Of a DNA stretch of 64,000 nt, positions 1 through 11,404 are shown one piece after another. Origin of the DNA: Hypericum androsaemum (Eukaryota; Streptophyta; Magnoliopsida; Malpighiales; Hypericaceae). The notes below the pieces were generated by a model. It saw nothing but the letters and a program-made list of their open reading frames with translations. It had not been told where the DNA came from and made no database searches. Both the position numbers and the translations under genes were made by a program. Where the stretch lies: NCBI GenBank assembly GCA_963995505.1, contig OZ023190.1, positions 2,108,001 to 2,172,000 on the forward strand, read 5' to 3'. The stretch's first letter is position 1. Every line of letters begins with the position of its first letter.

Positions 1-902
1 GCCCCACAACGTCCCTCCTCCCTCTGCCTTTGCAATAAAGTATAGTCCCTAGCAGAAGAGTACGAAGTAGAGGAGGCGGTTACCTGCAGGAGCGGGCGAC
101 GTGGAAGAGGCCATTGGTGGAGAAGCCGGAGCACTTTTCGAGCTTTAGGATGAGGAGGACGCGATCACGGGAGGCAGCGAGGAGCTCGAGATCGGCATCC
201 CAGACGATCATCCGCCAGAACTGGAGCTACCGGATGAAGGCAAAGTAGGGCGGCTCTGCGATGACCCACACCCAGGGCCCCACCGCTCCCCCAATCATTC
301 GGGATGAGGTTGAACATCACGGCACATGGCTTCCTTTTGAGCTTCAGCGACTCCACGTGCGGGAATTGCCGCCGGATGCAGGCAAAGTAGGGCGGCTCTG
401 CGATGACCCGCACCCAGGGCCCCACCGCTCCCCCAATCATTCGGGATGAGGTTGAACATCACGGCACATGGCTTCCTTTTGAGCTTCAGCGACTCCACGT
501 GCAGGAACTGCCGCCGGAGCTGCGACAACATCGTGGTGTAGTAGAGCGCGATCATGATGTGCTTTTGCATTTGGGAGTCCAGCTCGTACCACCGGCGGTA
601 CACCTGCGATTCCAGTTCGTTGTTGTAATTTTTCTCTTGGATTTGTTGGAGTGGAGGAGGAGGAGAAGAGAGAGAGAGAGGATGAGAGAGGGGGAGGAGG
701 AGAGAGGGGATGTCTACGTGGTACCACATCATCAGCAAACTCTGATGTGGCTGGTTCACGTGGATGGGCAGGGTCCGATTAGCTACCCGGGCCTCTAATT
801 GATTTTAATTAGAATAAGTTTGACTCAATTGATACGTTTTAAATCACAATGTACTGATTTGATTTTTTGCAATTTCACAAGGTACTTAAATAGACTTTTC
901 TC
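1..902. mobile_element. Right part of a MULE-like TIR element with a GC-rich captured insert (left end outside window)
   Basis: The stretch at about 770-902 resembles the right terminal repeat of the complete element at 10134-11541. Both end in 'aatagacttttctc', preceded by a 'caaggtact' block and a poly-T/'gatttt' block. Inside the terminus lies a GC-rich segment (1-780) unlike the AT-rich surroundings, as expected of a captured gene fragment (Pack-MULE). A purine-rich GA tract at about 655-710 mirrors the pyrimidine tract just inside the left terminus of the related element. Minus-strand reading gives gene-like stretches, for example the residues FNLIPNDWG, and a stretch upstream of a possible GT splice donor near 80, but no frame stays open through the insert. 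I do not recognise the source gene. Only one end is in the window, so the TSD cannot be tested. Confidence 0.5.
241..524. repeat. 142-bp tandem duplication
   Basis: Two consecutive near-identical copies, 241-382 and 383-524, each start with 'caaagtagggcggctctgcg'. They differ at only a few positions (for example cccaca/cccgca and gggaatt/aggaact). The unit is not a multiple of three, so the duplication shifts any reading frame that crosses it. Confidence 0.9.
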
Positions 903-2936
903 TATTTTGTTTTGACATCACTTGTTATTTAGACGGGTCGGGTAGAACTTTTGAATAATGAGAATATTCTTTTACCAAGTATTAACAATATTGAGTTTTT
1001 AAGAATTTGAACTTTACACATCTTAATTAAGTTAGAATAAAGAGTAAAAAAAATTAACAAAAATCTATGGTTCAATCTTTATTTCGTGTAAAAATTACAC
1101 TTATGAAAAAGCTATAAAACAACTCGGTTCACTTATCAAATAAAAATTACGTTGACATTAATTCCAATGCCATCAATGTGACGAGGAAACGTTCGAGAAC
1201 ACAACTCAAATCATCTACGGAGAGAATTGTCCGTTCATACCGAATAGAAATATAGAACGGTGGTACTGAAAAATGGCACACCAAATGAAAAAAGTATAAT
1301 GGTACAAATGAAGAAATAATACTATCTAGATATATTCAACAAGTTCTTAGATCTTTTAAAATATATTATTTCGTTCTAGTACAAAATAATATATGTTCAA
1401 TTTATAATCAACTACCCTCATTGAATACTTGCATGAAAAAAAAATCTTATGCACTAGAATTTTTTTCAGCTTTTAAAATGCAAACCAAATCTGTTGAAAG
1501 TTTAGGCTGGGATTAGAAAAGTAAGTTGAATATTAATTCGAGTTTCATTGAGACAAACTTTCAGCATGGAAGTCCTTTTTTTGTGTGGATTTATTATGAT
1601 TATGTCGAAAATATCATTTGGTATACTCAACTAATAAATATCTTAATTCCACAAAAAAAAACTAATAAATATCTTAACATTTTATAAATTTACAGACACC
1701 CAAACAATTTTCACTTCCTCTTTTTTTTATAGAAAAGGCGGATTAAGTTAACGATTTGATGCAAAGAGTAAGATAATATACATGCAGTGAACTACACCAA
1801 ATTGAAACCAACATAGATAAAGGTATTGTTATAGCTTAATCGCAATTCGAGTTCTTAGGAATACACATTGTTAAATACTTATTAATTTACCACTTTTTCA
1901 AAATCCTACCGAGCTCGATATAGATTAGTCGATTCAATACACCAGATACGTACTATAAACTCGAAGAAACTACACCAGATTAAAGATGCAAGAGTCATGC
2001 ATCGAGTGTGATAGGCGAAAGAAACATGTTTATCTATAACTATGGTTAGTTAGTTGCACAAGAAAAAAAATACAGATATATGATGTTTTTGGTTTTAAAT
2101 GTAAAATATTTCCTAAAATATCTTCGACTTTTTCATTAAATTAAACTCAAATCCGCGATGCTAAAGTACGATAAAAATCTGATTTATCTTTGTTTTAAAT
2201 GTTTAATTTAAGCTATAAAAGTTCCATTGAAAGTTTTATTAAAGTCTAACGAGATTTCGGGGTTGACAAATTAACTAAAAAATCTATCAATTACGTACCA
2301 AGACCTGATTCCAGTAGTTGAAATACTTGTGAAATATCATCAGAACCGTGACTTCCAGGAAATCTGCAGCTTCTTCTCCGACTCGATCAGTAACCGCGTA
2401 CTTAGTACGATAAAATTCTATCCATAATATATATGTTATATGTATATAACAATATCATAAATAAAATTTTACTTACAAATTTTTTTTATTGATGATGACG
2501 TGAATTAACAACCACGACAATCGTTCTATTTTGATAATTTGGTTGTAGTGGTGAACGTGGCAACTAGTAACTATCTAGATCAGAGTGTATCTTTCATCGT
2601 ACTACGGTAATTAAATTTTCACGTTGAAGTGCGATGCCGTAGACAAATTCCAATGCCCCTAACAGATAAATATGGTTAATATAAAATTTTATTACCCAGG
2701 AAAAATATACGATTTTAGCAATCAAAGTGAGAAGTGTAACTAACGTAAACAACTGCCAATTTCTAAATGATTCTAAATATAATATAAGATTTTTGGTTAC
2801 TCAAAATTCATTCACTTCAGACGAAAAAAACAAAAAAGAACGAGCTCAGAAGCGCTGCTTTTCATCTAGAGATCAGACGGACGTGATTGACCCATCAATC
2901 ACTTAAAGCGCGATAATATCCTCACAGCTCGAGGAA
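903..2936. other. AT-rich intergenic region, no gene seen
   Basis: The stretch is AT-rich, has frequent stops in all frames and contains homopolymer runs. I see no coding region, RNA gene or bounded repeat. A long A-rich run near 2822-2840 is a T-run on the minus strand, about 100 nt beyond the 3' end of the tRNA. Confidence 0.6.
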
Positions 2937-3007
2937 TGCACCAGCCGGGAATCGAACCCGGGTCTGTACCGTGGCAGGGTACTATTCTACCACTAGACCA
3001 CTGGTGC
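2937..3007 (-). tRNA. tRNA-Gly (anticodon GCC)
   Basis: The reverse strand folds into a complete 71-nt cloverleaf without an intron. The 7-bp acceptor stem pairs GCACCAG with CTGGTGC, followed by discriminator A. The A-box is TGGTCTAGTGG, the anticodon loop reads CTGCCAC with anticodon GCC, and the B-box is GGTTCGATTCC in the T arm. CAA motifs lie just upstream on the minus strand, as is common for plant tRNA genes. No run of four or more T residues follows within about 60 nt; the first strong T-run is about 100 nt downstream, so termination may be distal or leaky. Identity is secure from sequence alone. Confidence 0.97.
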
Positions 3008-3828
3008 TCGTGTTTGGTTTCCACACTTTTAGCTAGTTGTACAAGTATGTTTATGAATTTAAAGATACTTACTTTAGCTATCTCGTGTAATATGTCATTT
3101 CTATTTTTTGCCTTGACACATTACTACTTTTTGCTACGTCACTTGATTAATTTGATGTAAAAGATAACAAACTTTGTCATTAGCTTAGAAATTTTAAAAC
3201 CTTAATTTAATATAATTTTGTGTCAATTAATGAAATCGACTGATGATAATAAAGTGCACCTTAACTAAAAAAAATGTTAATTTCTATTCAATTTTTTCAA
3301 AAAAAATTCTGGATTGAAGTGGAAATTTTTATTACATTTTTAGTTCTGATATTATGCTAAACATAACGACTTCGTTCACTTTGAATAAAAAATTGACAGA
3401 GTGACTTTCCGTGACTATCATTAAATATAGTGACCAATTTGTAAATAATAATTGCGTGTACATCAAGAAAATTGGGAACTGAAACCCTAATTAGTCTTCA
3501 AATTAGTCTTTCCGGTGTACAGAAACTACTAAACAGAGGACTCACGATGTCGCCGACGACGACGATTCGGACGGAGGAAACCATCAGCACCGGGGAGAAG
3601 GCGGTCGGCTAGGAGCAGAGAGGGGAAGGATCGGACACAAGATCGCCGTGATTTGACCCTTTCAATTTATTAGGGTTTCTGGTATAAACAGAAAAAAATC
3701 GTTGCCGCCCAAAAAAAGAAGAAGTTGCTAATTCTCTTTATTTTGTGCAATTTATGTTTCGCTTTGAATTGGAAGCATGGGTTTTGGGACCAGGAAGAAG
3801 ACACGAAGGCTCTTCGGCTTCTTCAGGT

Positions 3829-3854
3829 TCTCTCTCTCTCTCTCTCTCTCTCTC
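3829..3854. repeat. (TC)n microsatellite
   Basis: About 13 TC dinucleotides in an unbroken run. Confidence 0.9.
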
Positions 3855-3964
3855 ATTCCCTCTTCGCCGTTGTGTTATATCTAATGAAAGGGAGGTAGGG
3901 TTAAAAGAGGGAAAATGTTAGGGTTCGTTTGTTTCGTCGGGAAGTATTCGAAGAATGTGCCCTG

Positions 3965-4041
3965 TTTTTTGTGGCATGCTATGCCGATTGACATGCTATG
4001 CTTACTTCGAATTTTTTGTGGCATGCTATGCCGATTGACAT
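3965..4041. repeat. Direct repeat, about 30-bp units spaced 47 bp
   Basis: The block running from a T-run through 'gtggcatgctatgccgatt' to 'gacat' occurs at 3965-3994 and again at 4012-4041. It sits immediately before the first recognisable phosphoesterase exon, which suggests a local rearrangement at the truncation point. Confidence 0.85.
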
Positions 4042-4060
4042 TGAATCAATGCCACACCAG

Positions 4061-5542
4061 TCTTGGCGACGGGCATGTAGGTTACAGGTGTTTAGATTTA
4101 CCTTCACTTAAACTGAGCATTGTTGGCGGGCGCCCTTTTTCTGTTGGTGGTGACAAATTGTTTCGGGATAAGCTTTTGGCTAAACGGTCTGTATTGTGAT
4201 GAACAACCTTCCATATTGGCGATAGTTCTTTATTTTCTTTAGTACTTGGTATTTGCTCTATTGATTTTCTTGAAACACATGTGTCCAAGAATACTGGATT
4301 TTTTTATATCTATGTTGTGTCATGTGTGTCCAGGTGGCATGGGTATGCTTATCTATTCTACTCGGTGCTCGTGAATATGACACAAAATAGGGTGCTACTA
4401 TTCCTGATGTGTCTGTTTTGAAGTTATGGTAATGCCTGCAATCACAAAGTCCTCGTGCGTCCCGTCCCGTCCTGCTCACGCTTATCCTGTTTAGACTTGG
4501 TTTGAAGTCATGCTTGAGTTGAGTTTTAAACAGTGTCAAGTTTCTTTGCATGTAATCATCTAGGTATTATGAATTTGCACCTCCCAAATCAGATGTGTGA
4601 TGTGCTATTCACCATTGAGATTGTTTCTGAGGAACCTGTTCGATGATCGTCATATGGCGAATATAGAAATTAATTTGTATGGCCGTTCATTTCAGATATG
4701 GAGTGAAAGACATGGAACAAAGTGCAAGAAGAATTTCTAATGCAGCATTGGATGCTCCGGAAGATCACTCGGTTATTATTCTAGCGCATAATGGACCTAC
4801 AGGTTAATCTGTGAGACGTGTGGTTTTCCCAGCAACTGTTTCAGCATGGTCACCCTTTACGAACTACATCTTTTTTGACAGGTCTTGGATCAAATTTTAA
4901 CGACATTTGTGGAAAAGATTGGGTGGGTGGTGGTGACCATGGTGATCCAGGTAAATATTTTTCTATGCTCCTAAGATCCTTTCTTCCGCTTGGTTGCTGG
5001 ATTTCAAAACAGAAGCTTGCCATATTGGATTATGGTTTTCAACTATTAGCTGCATTGATTGGCGCAGATCATTTAGTTGTAGTACACGAAACAATAATCA
5101 AACTACAAATGCTGAAGTCATCTTGTATTAAGCAGACTCTCCATCTTCTCACACAGATCTAGCAGAAACAATATCTCGCTTAAAAGATACCACCAAGCTG
5201 GATATCCCTCTGGTAGTGTTTGGCCACATGCACAAAGAACTGGCAGATGGCGCTGGTGTTAGGAAAATGCTTGTAGTTGGCACGGACAATATCATGTACT
5301 TGAATGGGGCCATTGTTCCTAGAGTGAAGGGGTTGACAGACGGAGAAGTAACCACCGAAAGAATCCCCGTGGACCATGCCACATTGCCATCATTACCAGA
5401 ATGTGGAGGCACTTTACGAGCCTTTACATTGGTTGAGATTTTGGAGGGGAAAGTCGATAAAGTTGCAGAAACATGGGTTTCCGTTTGTGGAGAAGAAACC
5501 AAAGTGGAGCAAGAAGAGGTTCTGTTTAAAAGGGTCACCTAA
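4061..5542 (+). pseudogene. Calcineurin-like metallophosphoesterase, C-terminal exons only (5'-truncated)
   Basis: Four exons can be joined in frame: 4061-4186, 4696-4802, 4882-4950 and 5157-5542, with GT-AG introns and preserved phases. The product matches the C-terminal half of a plant/cyanobacterial calcineurin-like phosphoesterase family (TIGR04168 type, recognised from memory). Visible motifs are KLSIVGGRPFSVGGD, VIILAHNGPTGLGSN, the metal-binding FGHMHKEL and NGAIVPRVKG, with a stop at 5540-5542. The N-terminal metal-binding motifs (GDxH, GDxxD/N, GNHD) that should precede exon 1 are not found in the roughly 3 kb upstream. The copy therefore looks truncated and probably inactive, unless distant exons exist. 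The retained introns show it is not a retrocopy. Expression from the upstream leader-like region cannot be excluded. Confidence 0.75.
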
Positions 5543-7153
5543 CATCAGTAAAGGGTCACCTAACGTAGAGATTAGAATTAGATTACAACATTGAAAGAGT
5601 CTGAGTCATTGAAACTGTGATATATCTGTCCTTAGTTGTTCATCCCTTGTCGACAAACCCCTCATACGTTGGCAGATCGGCCGTGTGTGCTGGTACCTAT
5701 CTCGTTGATTTATCGCTTCCGCTATAGTTCGTCCATTCGTTTCCGTTGTGCTAAGTTATCAGTACTCACAACAATCATTACATTGTGAAAACAATCATGA
5801 ACATTGGACCATAAAGGCCTTGCTTCTGGCCCCGGAGTGAGAAACCCAGAAGTATGATCTTGTTGTTGTGGGCAACCCCGTGGTCCATGAGGCGTCCACT
5901 TTTCTGTTTTAACAATTTCTTACTTTATAGTGACAATTGATTATTATGGTTATTAATATTATCAGCCTTTTGGTTACTTTGTGGTTGGTTGCTTCAGGTA
6001 TGAGGAAAATGAACTGTCGTCTGTATGCCTTTTTCTTAAAGCAGTAATTATTTTCATCACCTGACTGCTTTAAGGACTGTTTCTTATCCTGTCAGCCGGC
6101 AATTATTTGACACCATAGGATATGAAGGATGTTCAAAATTTCGTTAATTGCATTCTAGCACAGACCCAAACTCGGTCCATCTTGATTAAGGTTTGAGTCG
6201 AGTAGCACTTCAAAAAGATTTTGCATCTCAATTGCAGAATACTTTAATAATAATTATTATAATAATACCGGCATCCATTCATTGGACTAATGTAACATGC
6301 CCAGCCAATCGTATAGACTTGTCAACTTAAATAGTCAAATGCCGAGATAGCTATGATGTCATGGTATCCAAATATTAACCTGAGATAAGGTTCAAAAATT
6401 TTAATTAAATTAGAATAATTTTTTTGGGTACATCAACTCAACTTTTAGTTATCATTAAAAGGAAACAAAAGACTAGCTTTTTTGCCCTTTCCCATGTCAA
6501 GTGCACCAACTTCCAAGCATTCTATGAACCTTTTTGACCCAAACTAATCAACAGTTTACTCCAAACATAGATCTAATTATCATTCCATGTCAGATGAAAG
6601 AACCTGAGCTAATAACCTTTATTGGAAATGTTTCAGCTTTAGTGCATGGCATAAATCAATTTTTTTAAATCGAACAAAAAAGTTGCTAGTTTGACCGGTA
6701 ATTTTTTCCTTTTTTTTATACTAATAGTTATTAAATAAGGTGAAATAAGTTCAATAAAGCATAAAAATGACAAAATATCAAATAACTTTAAATATTCACC
6801 TACTACAAATAGACTTTTTTGATCATTTTGTAACTTTTGTTAGCTATTATGTTTTGATCTTGTTTTGGTCGTATTACGTTTTGTTATTTTTTGTCTCCTA
6901 TTTTTCATGTTCTTGGCGAACCAATTCATCTGGAGATTTTCGACCAAAACTTGAGTAATCGAATCGCTCTCTAATTTTTAGGCAAAAGGACTGGGATTGG
7001 TCCTGGACAATAATTAGAGCAGTCGAGCCACCGGTCGGTATAAATTTGTGATGGCTATTAGGCAGTGTTTGGATTGCTTATAAAAAAAAGTAGTGTTTAG
7101 GTTGCTTATTTTTTTTGTCCCCGTCAGCTATTAATTAATTGCTTCAACGATTC
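5543..7153. other. Intergenic region, nothing recognised
   Basis: Sequence after the phosphoesterase stop may contain its 3' untranslated region. The rest is AT-rich with short spurious ORFs. No terminal repeats or RNA genes were identified. Confidence 0.5.
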
Positions 7154-7158
7154 CTTTG

Positions 7159-7439
7159 TGTTATGAATTCAGCAACTAGAGAACAAAACGCGCAAAGAAC
7201 ACGGATACAAGAGATAACGTGGTTCGGCCTAGTGTCTGCGTCCAAGGTAAGAAATGAGAAATTTTATTGATGGATCCGAGTCACAAAGCTATACAAAACC
7301 TTAGGGTAACATGCCTTTATATAAAGGCAAACCCTTGGTGTACAATTAACCTATCTAGGTCGCATTAGGAGTCCATAACCTAGTCAGAATAGGAATAGGA
7401 ATAGGAAATAAGTCTTTCCTATTTCTCGCCAACCCAACA
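7159..7439 (-). repeat. 3' LTR of pol-less copia element
   Basis: 281 bp, begins TGTTATG and ends CCCAACA on the plus strand. It is a direct repeat of 9380-9660. Confidence 0.93.
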
Positions 7440-7450
7440 ATCTCCACCTT

Positions 7451-8023
7451 GGCGAGAAATCATCTCGTGGAAGAACCATGAAGCTGCACCCGAACTTCAA
7501 CAAACTCCACCTTGACAAAACACCGCCACATGAAGAACCATGAGATCTTGCAAAATCAATCCGACTCCACCGATTCTATCTCGGACCATAGATAACTGCA
7601 TTAATAAGACCATCTCAACTTTCTCTTCACCTTTTGTTCGATCACTTGGAGCCAGCCCCTAAACTCGAGCTTCTGAGCTTGCTTTGCCTATTCCCTCCAA
7701 CCTCCATCAAACCCCAACTAGCGAGTCCACTTTTTGAAGTAACCTTGCGACCAATAGACGTACCCTCTATTTTTTTGATCAACCCCATGGTCCGCAACCT
7801 CGAACCGCTCTTCCGTTGGACCTTTTTGCCTCAAACGAATGCTACTTGTCATAGCATACAAAGGGCAACCTTTTGTTCCACCAAGTAGAACCCTCGACAT
7901 GTCAAGAACTCCATTGCTCGGCCTTGAGTGAGATACCCGATTTGCCTGTGGTGCTACCAATGGCTTCGCATTCCCCATGCAAAACCTACCCAACACCTTT
8001 GACGTGCACGTCTCTTTAGACAA
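7451..8023 (-). other. Unrecognised internal remnant of the copia element
   Basis: This stretch lies between the gag-protease remnant and the polypurine tract. A 101-codon minus-strand frame is open at 7718-8023 but matches no integrase, reverse transcriptase or RNase H motif. It is probably the scar of the pol deletion plus the 3' untranslated region. Confidence 0.5.
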
Positions 8024-9352
8024 CTATAGCGGGAACTTGCTAACTTTATCTCCGCGAATCCCAACTCCACTCAAACCATTCATGTCAAGCTTTCGCTCCA
8101 TCATACAAGAGCTTTTCTCCCCTCTATCGGAATCCAACGATGTAACTCCACCTACAACCGTGTTCTCCACTAACCTGTAGGTGTTCCTAGCATTCCTTTC
8201 ACCCTTCATCACCACCACAGCATCCTTCTCCACCTCCATTAGCCCGCCTACAACATTGTAGTTGTACCCACTATAATCCAAGGCTCCTAACGAGATCAAA
8301 TTTCTCTCCAACTTTGGAACATGCCTAACCCCACATAATTTTCTCTCAATACCATCCCACATCTTGATTTGGATATCACCTATGCCAGCAATTCTACAAG
8401 TAGTACCATCACCCATAGTCACCATACCTGAATCAATGAACTTGTAGGTGTCGAACCACCCTCTCTTGGGCATCATGTGGAAAGAGCAAGCGCTATCCAA
8501 AATCCAGGAATCAGAATGTTTTGGACTTGACAAAACAGAAAGAAGATCACCATCTGACCCGTCCGAATGTGAGGCCACATTCACGGAACCTGATCCTTTT
8601 TTCTTGCGATCCCGAATTCTTTTTGGATAATCTTTCTTTACGTGCCCTTTTTCTCCGCACTCGAAGCAATTTCCCTTGAACCTCCTTGACCACGACTTGG
8701 ATCCCTTCCCATCTTTTGCTCCACTACGATCACCATGGCTACCCCTCACAACCAGCCCTTCCGCTTGTTCATCGCCAATTTTTCTTCTTTGATGAAACCC
8801 TAGCAGAGCACTTGTGATTTCTTCCAACACCAGGGACTCCTTCCCCCAAGTTAGAGTTGTAACCAAATTTTCGTAAGAGCCTGGTAAAGAATTCAGCAGC
8901 AACAATGCCTTGTCTTCTTCCTCGAACTTCACATCAACCTTTCTCAAGTCGCTCACAAGTTGACTGAAACTATTAATGTGTTGGCTCAAATCTGAGCCCT
9001 CCTTCATCTTGAGTCCGTACAATCTTTGCTTAAGATAAAGCTTCTTCGACAAAGACTTAGACATATACCTTAACTCTAATTTCTTTCATACCTCAGCTGG
9101 TGACTCCTCATCCATGACGTGATACATCACATCATCCGCCAAGCACAAGCAAATTGTCGCCACCGCCTTGGCCCCCATCTCCTTCCACTCTTGCTCCTCC
9201 ATCTTCTCGGGCTTCTTCTCCGAGAACGCGACGACCATCCCTTGTTGCACGAGGAGATCCTTGACACGCCTTTGCTATAACCCAAAATTCGAAGAACCAT
9301 CGAACTTCACAAGAACGAACTTCACAAGAACAAACTTCGCGCCGTCCGTCAT
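8024..9352 (-). pseudogene. Copia gag with start of protease, two in-frame stops
   Basis: Translation from the ATG at 9352-9350 gives a copia gag: FDGSSNFGL near the N-terminus, a UBN2-type central region (KLYLKQRLYGLKM, LLNSLPGSYENL), a zinc knuckle and the start of an aspartic protease (WILDSACSFHM). Two tryptophan codons are now stops (TAG at 9275-9277, TGA at 9086-9088 on the minus strand). The knuckle reads CFECGEKGHVKKDY, so its last cysteine is tyrosine. The protease triad is DSA rather than DSG. The two stops and the Cys-to-Tyr change all fit G-to-A (C-to-T) decay. A 15-bp tandem duplication repeats KFVLV near the N-terminus. The frame ends at 8024 in a short gag/protease remnant with no pol domains beyond it. 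Confidence 0.88.
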
Positions 9353-9379
9353 CCTCCAACCCAAGCTCTTGATACCAAT

Positions 9380-9660
9380 TGTTATGAATTCAACAACTAG
9401 AGAACAAAACGCGCAAAGAACACGGATACAAGAGATAACGTGATTCGGCCTAGTGCCTACGTCCACGGTGAGAAAGGAGAAATTTTATTGATGGATCCGA
9501 GTCACAAAGCTATACAAAACCTTAGGGTAACATGCCTTTATATAGAGGCAAACCCTTGGTGTACAAGTAACCTATCTAGGTCGCATTAGGAGTCCAAAAC
9601 CTATTCAGAATAGGAATAGGAATAGGAAATAAGTCTTTCTTATTTCTCGACATCCCAACA
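9380..9660 (-). repeat. 5' LTR of pol-less copia element
   Basis: 281 bp, begins TGTTATG and ends CCCAACA on the plus strand. It adjoins the primer-binding site on its internal side. Confidence 0.93.
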
Positions 9661-9665
9661 CTATG

Positions 9666-10124
9666 ATTGGCTAGATTTTTTGGTAGAAAACGAGGGATAA
9701 ATGTGCTCTAATCTTTATTCATCACTAAATCTACACATTTCTGTGATTGGCTAGATTGATGACCACCAATCCAACTATGCGGTGAACATGCTGCACAATG
9801 GTAATTTCACAAATATGATAGCTAATAATTAATTTTTTATATCATTTTTAAATTATGCTGATACATGATTTACTTTTCTGTACTTTTTTAAAAATTGAGT
9901 CTAGACATTGCACTTAATATATATATAATTTTTCCATAAAATTACTTGTAACTACACATGCTAGTTTGCTATTTTTTTCTCTCTGTTTCGAGCACTACAA
10001 CAACCAAAAGTTGCATGATTATATGCCGCGATCGACTTAACAATGATAACATCTTTTAATGGTGACCCACCCTCGCATCTTCTGATTCCTATCGATCTTT
10101 TAATGAGAGACCCACTTTTCCGTT
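9666..10124. other. AT-rich spacer, nothing recognised
   Basis: Short AT-rich interval between the copia element and the next transposon. It holds no open frame or repeat of note. Confidence 0.5.
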
Positions 10125-10133
10125 TTAATTATA

Positions 10134-10268
10134 GGAAAAAGTTTATTTTAGTACCTGTGATATCACGAAAATCACTTTAGTATTCTTGGTAAAAAATTCA
10201 TTAATCGAGTCAAATTACACACAATTAACATCGCTTAGGTCCACAGACAGCTGCCCGGAACGTGCCCA
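10134..10268 (+). repeat. Left terminal inverted repeat of Pack-MULE-like element
   Basis: Begins ggaaaaagtttattttag. It pairs imperfectly along about 130 bp with the right terminus and abuts the 9-bp TSD. Confidence 0.85.
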
Positions 10269-10547
10269 TCAAAACGACGTCGTATTGGCAATGACGTGGC
10301 GTGCCACATACACAGTTCAAATATGACGTGGCATGTGGCTAAAATTTCAAAACAATCACCGATAATTGTTTTAGAAAAAAACCCTTCCCCTCCTCTCTCT
10401 CTCTCTCTTCTTCTTCTCCTTCTTCTTCTCCGAGTTAATTTAATAAAAGTAGAAAACATTGCAGTACTGGTGTATAGCTAATACGTGAGGATTATACATC
10501 TGACTTTTTAACATCCACAACAAACAAACTCAAAATCCACAAAGAGG

Positions 10548-11201
10548 ATGGGCGACGACGAAGACAAGAGCTCGGAAGCACCGGCGACCCCGTGGAGAGA
10601 GGAGGTGAGCATACGACGGAGGGCTGCAACGGGGTTAGAGGCAAAACTTGGTCAGGGCCGTCGCAATCGAGTACCAGTCTCACCACCGTCCACCGGTGCC
10701 CAACCACCGGGCAGCCCGAGTTCGTCCTCCCCGCCTCCGATCTCCTCCTCCTACGAGCACAACGGTCTCAGCTGTCGAGGATATGCCTCGCCTTCACGCT
10801 CGTTATCTCCGATGGGAAGGCTTTCATCGTGTGGTTCGCCACGTCGTCCGCTTCGATCCGAGCGCCAACCGGTGAGACAAACCGCTTCTCAATCTCTGGG
10901 TCGAGAAACACGCCCCTCGTCAAAGCCTCCATCCTCCTCGCCTCGTTCAGGATCTCACCCCACAGCCGCGCCTCGTTCACCTCTCGAGCCGTCGCCGGCC
11001 GGGACTCCGTCACGCCGACGCCCGCTCAGTCCCGCTCGCCATCGGCCGAGCGGTCCCTCCCCGACCGCCATCTCCGTAACGAATGCAACATGTGAACTGT
11101 CCAATGAAACGCTGAACCTCGTGGAGGGGGAGAGTCGAAGTACTTCGGATGTTTGTCTCATTTGGTTGATTTTTTTGTCTCCGTTCTTTTTCGTGGGTTA
11201 A
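10548..11201 (+). pseudogene. Captured gene-fragment segment, source not recognised
   Basis: A 217-codon plus-strand frame starts MGDDEDKSSEAPATPW and is rich in Ser, Pro and Arg, the typical look of a GC-rich region read out of frame. On the opposite strand, 10768-11013 encodes a better-balanced peptide (GEILNEARRMEALTRGVF, FVSPVGARIEADDVAN) that could be the original coding sense of a captured exon. I do not recognise either. The sequence is best treated as captured, non-functional host sequence whose true strand and frame need a homology search. Confidence 0.4.
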
Positions 11202-11404
11202 TTGATTGTTTCAGATGTTGAAAAAGATGAAGATGAATTTCTTGCTAGAGGTTGAAGATGATGTTCTTGTGAGAGGTTGAAGAAGATGATGGGTAGGGGT
11301 CTTTTGAAAAATTATATACAAATCAGGGACCATTTTGATAATTTATAAAAGTCCAGTTGGCATGCCACTTAGACGTGAAAAGCTGATGTTTCGATCCACT
11401 TGGC

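Larger units (their letters stand above)
3008..4060. other. Spacer and possible former promoter/5' region
   Basis: AT-rich sequence gives way near 3540-3780 to a GC-richer stretch with 'aaaccctaatt' and a possible leader, followed by an ATG at 3778 that opens only a short basic peptide. No metallophosphoesterase N-terminal motif is encoded here, although the downstream exons would need one. The stretch also holds a CT microsatellite and a 47-bp duplication, listed separately. Confidence 0.45.
7159..9660 (-). mobile_element. Non-autonomous Ty1/copia element, pol deleted
   Basis: Two direct 281-bp LTRs (7159-7439 and 9380-9660) bound a 1.94-kb internal region read on the minus strand. The flanking pentamers are ctttg (7154-7158) and ctatg (9661-9665), a one-mismatch TSD. 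The primer-binding site next to the right LTR (9365-9377) reads TGGTATCAAGAGC on the minus strand, complementary to initiator tRNA-Met with one extra base. A polypurine tract AAGGTGGAGA (7441-7450, minus) adjoins the left LTR. Only gag and the start of protease are present; integrase, reverse transcriptase and RNase H are missing. The LTRs differ at about a dozen to fifteen sites by eye, so the insertion is not recent. Confidence 0.93.

Noticed and set aside
2936..3160. 74-codon ORF starting MHQPGIEPGSV
   Set aside because: It is read across the antisense of the tRNA-Gly gene.
10592..11095. Second plus-strand ORF (167 codons) in the Pack-MULE core
   Set aside because: Overlaps two other frames of similar length. 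No frame can be preferred without a homology search, so it is not called a gene.
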